A stretch of 64,000 bases of DNA from Grimontia kaedaensis (GTDB lineage Bacteria > Pseudomonadota > Gammaproteobacteria > Enterobacterales > Vibrionaceae). The DNA lies in NCBI RefSeq assembly GCF_023746615.1, contig NZ_CP082275.1:1054001-1118000 (forward strand), given 5' to 3'. Each line of letters opens with the position of its first letter. Positions within the stretch are counted from its first letter, which is position 1. Below the pieces are notes generated by a model. The model did no database searches. It was given only the letters and a program-made list of their open reading frames with translations, and was not told the DNA's origin. Shown piece by piece: positions 61,624-64,000 of the stretch. Made by a program: the position numbers and the translations under genes.

Positions 61624-62580
61624 ATGAAAAAAACGATGGTAACAGCGTCGATAATCGGCGCGGCAGTGGGCTTTAATGCATACGCATACACGGTTTATTC
61701 CAGTGATGAGTCAGCACTTGATATTGGTGGTCGTATCGAGCCTCGATTCAATGTTTCCGATGCAAATGAAGTTAACGCAAATGGCAACAGCTCATTCAAA
61801 GATATGAGTCGTGCAAGGCTACATTTTGCTGGAGAAACCAGCGTCAATGACAGTGTTAGTGTTTTTGGCTTCTATGAAGCGGAAATGACAACGGAAGATT
61901 CCGACATCAACAACCGATACATGTTCGCTGGCTTTGACACCAATTTTGGTGCCTTCTCATACGGTAAGCAGGACTCTTCTCAGGTCATTCTGACCAATGT
62001 CACCGATATCATGGAAACCTTTGGTGGTAGTGCGGCAGATATCGTTGTTGGTAACCAAGACAAGTTAGAAAACAACTTTGTCTATATGGTAGAAACGCCA
62101 GTTGGCGTCACAGTGACATTGAATTATGTGGCTGCTGACGAAAAGGACAATGATTCTGCTGGTGGCTCTGTTTATTACAAGAGTACCATTGGCCTGGATA
62201 TCGGTGCTGGTTACGTTTCAGGCGATCAGAGAACTGGGGCTGGCTTAGCCAGTGTTGAGGTCGACCAATATGACGTAGCTCTGTCTTATACCTTCGACGA
62301 TTTCTACATTGGCGCTCTCTATGTTGCCGGTGAAGTTGATAACGTTGATATAGATGGTTACGAGGTTGCTCTGGCGTACAACATCAATGACTATGTCTTC
62401 CGGTATGTCTTCAACTATCGCGATTCAGATAATGCTTCCCATGATGTCGACTACAACGCAATTGAAGGTGTTTACAACGTCACTGACAACTTTGTTGGCT
62501 ATGCGGGTTATGAATTTAACCGCTTGGATGGCAAGCAAAACGATGACCAGCTGCAAGCCGGTATACGGTATAAGTTCTAA
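61624..62580 (+). CDS. Outer-membrane general porin (Porin_4/OmpC-like)
   Basis: A 318-aa beta-barrel porin. The signal peptide is MKKTMVTASIIGAAVGFNAYA (21). The mature part begins YTVYSSDESALDIGGRIEPRF, with alternating hydrophobic strands throughout, and closes with GIRYKF, the C-terminal aromatic needed for BAM assembly. ATG 61624 is eight bases after AGGGA; an ATG at 61615 overlaps that site and is less likely. Similar to Vibrio OmpU/OmpT-type porins, but I cannot name it. Confidence 0.88.
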   Translation: MKKTMVTASIIGAAVGFNAYAYTVYSSDESALDIGGRIEPRFNVSDANEVNANGNSSFKDMSRARLHFAGETSVNDSVSVFGFYEAEMTTEDSDINNRYMFAGFDTNFGAFSYGKQDSSQVILTNVTDIMETFGGSAADIVVGNQDKLENNFVYMVETPVGVTVTLNYVAADEKDNDSAGGSVYYKSTIGLDIGAGYVSGDQRTGAGLASVEVDQYDVALSYTFDDFYIGALYVAGEVDNVDIDGYEVALAYNINDYVFRYVFNYRDSDNASHDVDYNAIEGVYNVTDNFVGYAGYEFNRLDGKQNDDQLQAGIRYKF

Positions 62581-62593
62581 TGGGTGAATGAAA

Positions 62594-62628
62594 CCAAAAA
62601 GCGGAGCCTAATGGCTCCGCTTTTTTGG
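62594..62628 (+). terminator. Porin terminator
   Basis: CCAAAAAGCGGAGCC, loop TAAT, GGCTCCGCTTTTTTGG. Confidence 0.9.
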
Positions 62629-62822
62629 TTATTAAGCCTGCCCAGAAGCTCGAAGTTCAAGAGGGGAGATAAGCGAATGATTTCCTAGAAGGACAAAATG
62701 GAAATCATGCAAGCTTTTGGTACGACAAAAAATGGCTCACTGCGTTGAGATACCACATTCAGGATTGCTTATAGCGATAACATCTTTTCTACTTTAACCC
62801 GATGAATATAAACAAAAAATCT

Positions 62823-62846
62823 GAAGATTCAGGCTGTTTGGGTATC
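62823..62846. repeat. Solitary decayed end of a family B element
   Basis: GATTCAGGCTGTTTGGGTATC matches the right end of the family B element (TCTTCAGGTTGTTTGGGTATA) with a few changes. No partner end is visible nearby. Confidence 0.5.
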
Positions 62847-62856
62847 AAGGTTTGGT

Positions 62857-63684
62857 TTACGTTTGTTTCTCTTTTTGTGACAGTTCGCTACCACAAAACT
62901 TACAAAAAACAGCGTCATTTTCGTGCCCTGGTTTAGAACAATTGGGGCAAAGCGTCGTTTGTCTTTGTGTCGTCATTTGTTGCCCCATTTGAGCGGTGAT
63001 AATGCCAGTGGGAACCGCAATGATGGAGTAACCCATCAGCATAGTTATCGAGGCCAATGCTTTGCCAATGTCTGTTTGGGGCACCAAATCGCCATATCCG
63101 ACCGTCGTCATGGTCACGATGGCCCAGTAAATACTGTAAGGAATGCTGGTAAATCCGCGCTCTGGACCTTCAATCACAAACATCAGAGAGCCAAAAATAG
63201 TCACCAATACCATTACCGCATAAAAGAAGATAAAGATTTTCCTGCTGGACGATTTTAGAGCAGCCAATAAGACGTTTGATTCTTCCAGATAGCGCATCAA
63301 TTTCAGAACCCGGAATATACGCAGTACCCGGAGCAATCGGACTGCCATCAGATAATTTGCGCCTGGGAAGAGCATGGCGATGTAGGTTGGGAGAATGGCA
63401 AGTAAATCGACGATGCCGTAAAAGCTCTTTGCATACGCCTTGGGGGCAGGGGAGCAGTACAGGCGCAGTGCATACTCTACGGTAAAGAAAAGAGTGAACC
63501 CCCACTCGATAGTGAAGAACCAATCCCCATATTTAGCCTGCATCTCGCCGACAGATTCGAGCATCAATACAGCGATTGACGCCAGAATGATAATGATGAG
63601 AGTAACGTCAAAGGTCTTTCCGGCGCGAGTTTCGGTGCCGAAAATGGTCGTGTAAAGGGACTCCTGAACAGCATTCCTGCTCAT
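62857..63684 (-). CDS. Voltage-gated-type potassium channel with C-terminal zinc ribbon
   Basis: A 275-aa six-segment ion channel. S4 is arginine-rich (VRLLRVLRIFRVLKLMRY, about 116-133), the pore has the selectivity filter TVGYGDL (about 193-199), and S6 follows (MLMGYSIIAVPTGIITAQM). The tail has four cysteines, CPNC and CKFCG (about 243-265), forming a zinc ribbon. No RCK/TrkA domain. K+ selectivity is deduced from the filter. Confidence 0.9.
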   Translation of the reverse strand: MSRNAVQESLYTTIFGTETRAGKTFDVTLIIIILASIAVLMLESVGEMQAKYGDWFFTIEWGFTLFFTVEYALRLYCSPAPKAYAKSFYGIVDLLAILPTYIAMLFPGANYLMAVRLLRVLRIFRVLKLMRYLEESNVLLAALKSSSRKIFIFFYAVMVLVTIFGSLMFVIEGPERGFTSIPYSIYWAIVTMTTVGYGDLVPQTDIGKALASITMLMGYSIIAVPTGIITAQMGQQMTTQRQTTLCPNCSKPGHENDAVFCKFCGSELSQKEKQT

Positions 63685-63773
63685 GCTAAGTGCTCTACGA
63701 AAGTATTTAGATATGAGAAGTTTAGCAGGAGAAGCCCGCTCGGGAGATGAGTGGGCTATGAAACAAGGAATGT

Positions 63774-64000
63774 TTAGCTTAGGCCAGGGAACAAGGCGCG
63801 AAGACCATTGGCAATAAATTCAATACCAAGGGCTGCCAGAATCAAACCCATTATACGGGTGATAACGTTGATACCTGTTTGGCCGAGGAATTTCACAATG
63901 GCTGGTGCGAGTCTTAGCAGACCCCATATGCCGGCTGCAAAGATGCAAATAGTGCCGATAAGACCAAGCGTATCCACAGAATTTGGATAGCGGCTCGCGT
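63774..64000 (-). CDS. MarC-family membrane protein, C-terminal part only
   Basis: The frame enters from the window edge (ASRYPNSVDTLGLIGTICIFAAG) and ends at 63774 with ITRIMGLILAALGIEFIANGLRALFP, the typical MarC/YchE C-terminus with the last two membrane segments. About 75 residues seen of about 200. Function of the family is not settled. Confidence 0.82.
   Translation of the reverse strand, partial: ASRYPNSVDTLGLIGTICIFAAGIWGLLRLAPAIVKFLGQTGINVITRIMGLILAALGIEFIANGLRALFPGLS

Noticed and set aside
1..64000. CRISPR arrays, tRNA or rRNA genes, prophage, integron or a full insertion sequence
   Set aside because: No regular spaced repeats, cloverleaf-like sequences, transposase, integrase or phage structural genes were found.

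Overview
The window is a chromosomal segment of a gamma-proteobacterium, almost certainly Vibrionaceae; an Enterovibrio/Grimontia/Photobacterium-like member is my guess. Gene orders such as yecM-argS, minCDE next to ycgL, a complete his operon, and a porin ending in Phe fit this, as do three families of short inverted-repeat elements of the kind common in Vibrionaceae. Most of the DNA is coding, of even composition and on both strands, so it reads as core chromosome with a few accessory blocks.

Layout. 1-13.8 kb is housekeeping: argS (partial), yecM, purU, yoaA, tsaB, an orphan 96-aa gene, an alpha/beta hydrolase, fadD, rnd, minEDC, ycgL and a lytic transglycosylase. 13.9-17.3 kb holds hns, a lysine riboswitch in front of an NhaC-family transporter, and tdk. 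17.3-20.6 kb is a graveyard of molybdenum genes: moeA, mobB, an ABC ATPase and a formate dehydrogenase cytochrome b are broken, and only mobA looks whole. 20.6-23.6 kb has a 266-bp palindromic element and an arsR-gapdh-arsJ arsenate-export operon. 23.7-29.2 kb encodes a full pseudaminic acid pathway with a PseG-PseH fusion. 29.3-36.6 kb is the his operon with leader peptide and attenuator, followed by a small ORF and ychJ. 37.7-57.1 kb is a large polyamine uptake and catabolism island: two puuA, puuD, spuC-like aminotransferase, potFGHI, two puuB, puuR, puuC, omega-amino-acid aminotransferase and mmsA, with one unrelated hydrolase-OsmC gene in the middle. 57.4-64 kb holds an EAL protein, lpxH, ppiB, cysS, a porin, a voltage-gated-type K+ channel and a partial marC-family gene.

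How the genes work together. PotFGHI would import putrescine. PuuA, PuuB, PuuC and PuuD turn it to GABA by gamma-glutamylation, SpuC offers a direct transamination branch, and the last aminotransferase with MmsA can send beta-alanine-type products to acetyl-CoA. Sites resembling the E. coli PuuR box lie before puuB2 and in the puuC/aminotransferase divergent region, which suggests one regulon. The most instructive non-coding features are a lysine riboswitch whose competing helices can be read from the sequence, the his attenuator, and terminators or hairpins inside the ars and pot operons. I found no CRISPR array, tRNA, rRNA, prophage or complete insertion sequence.
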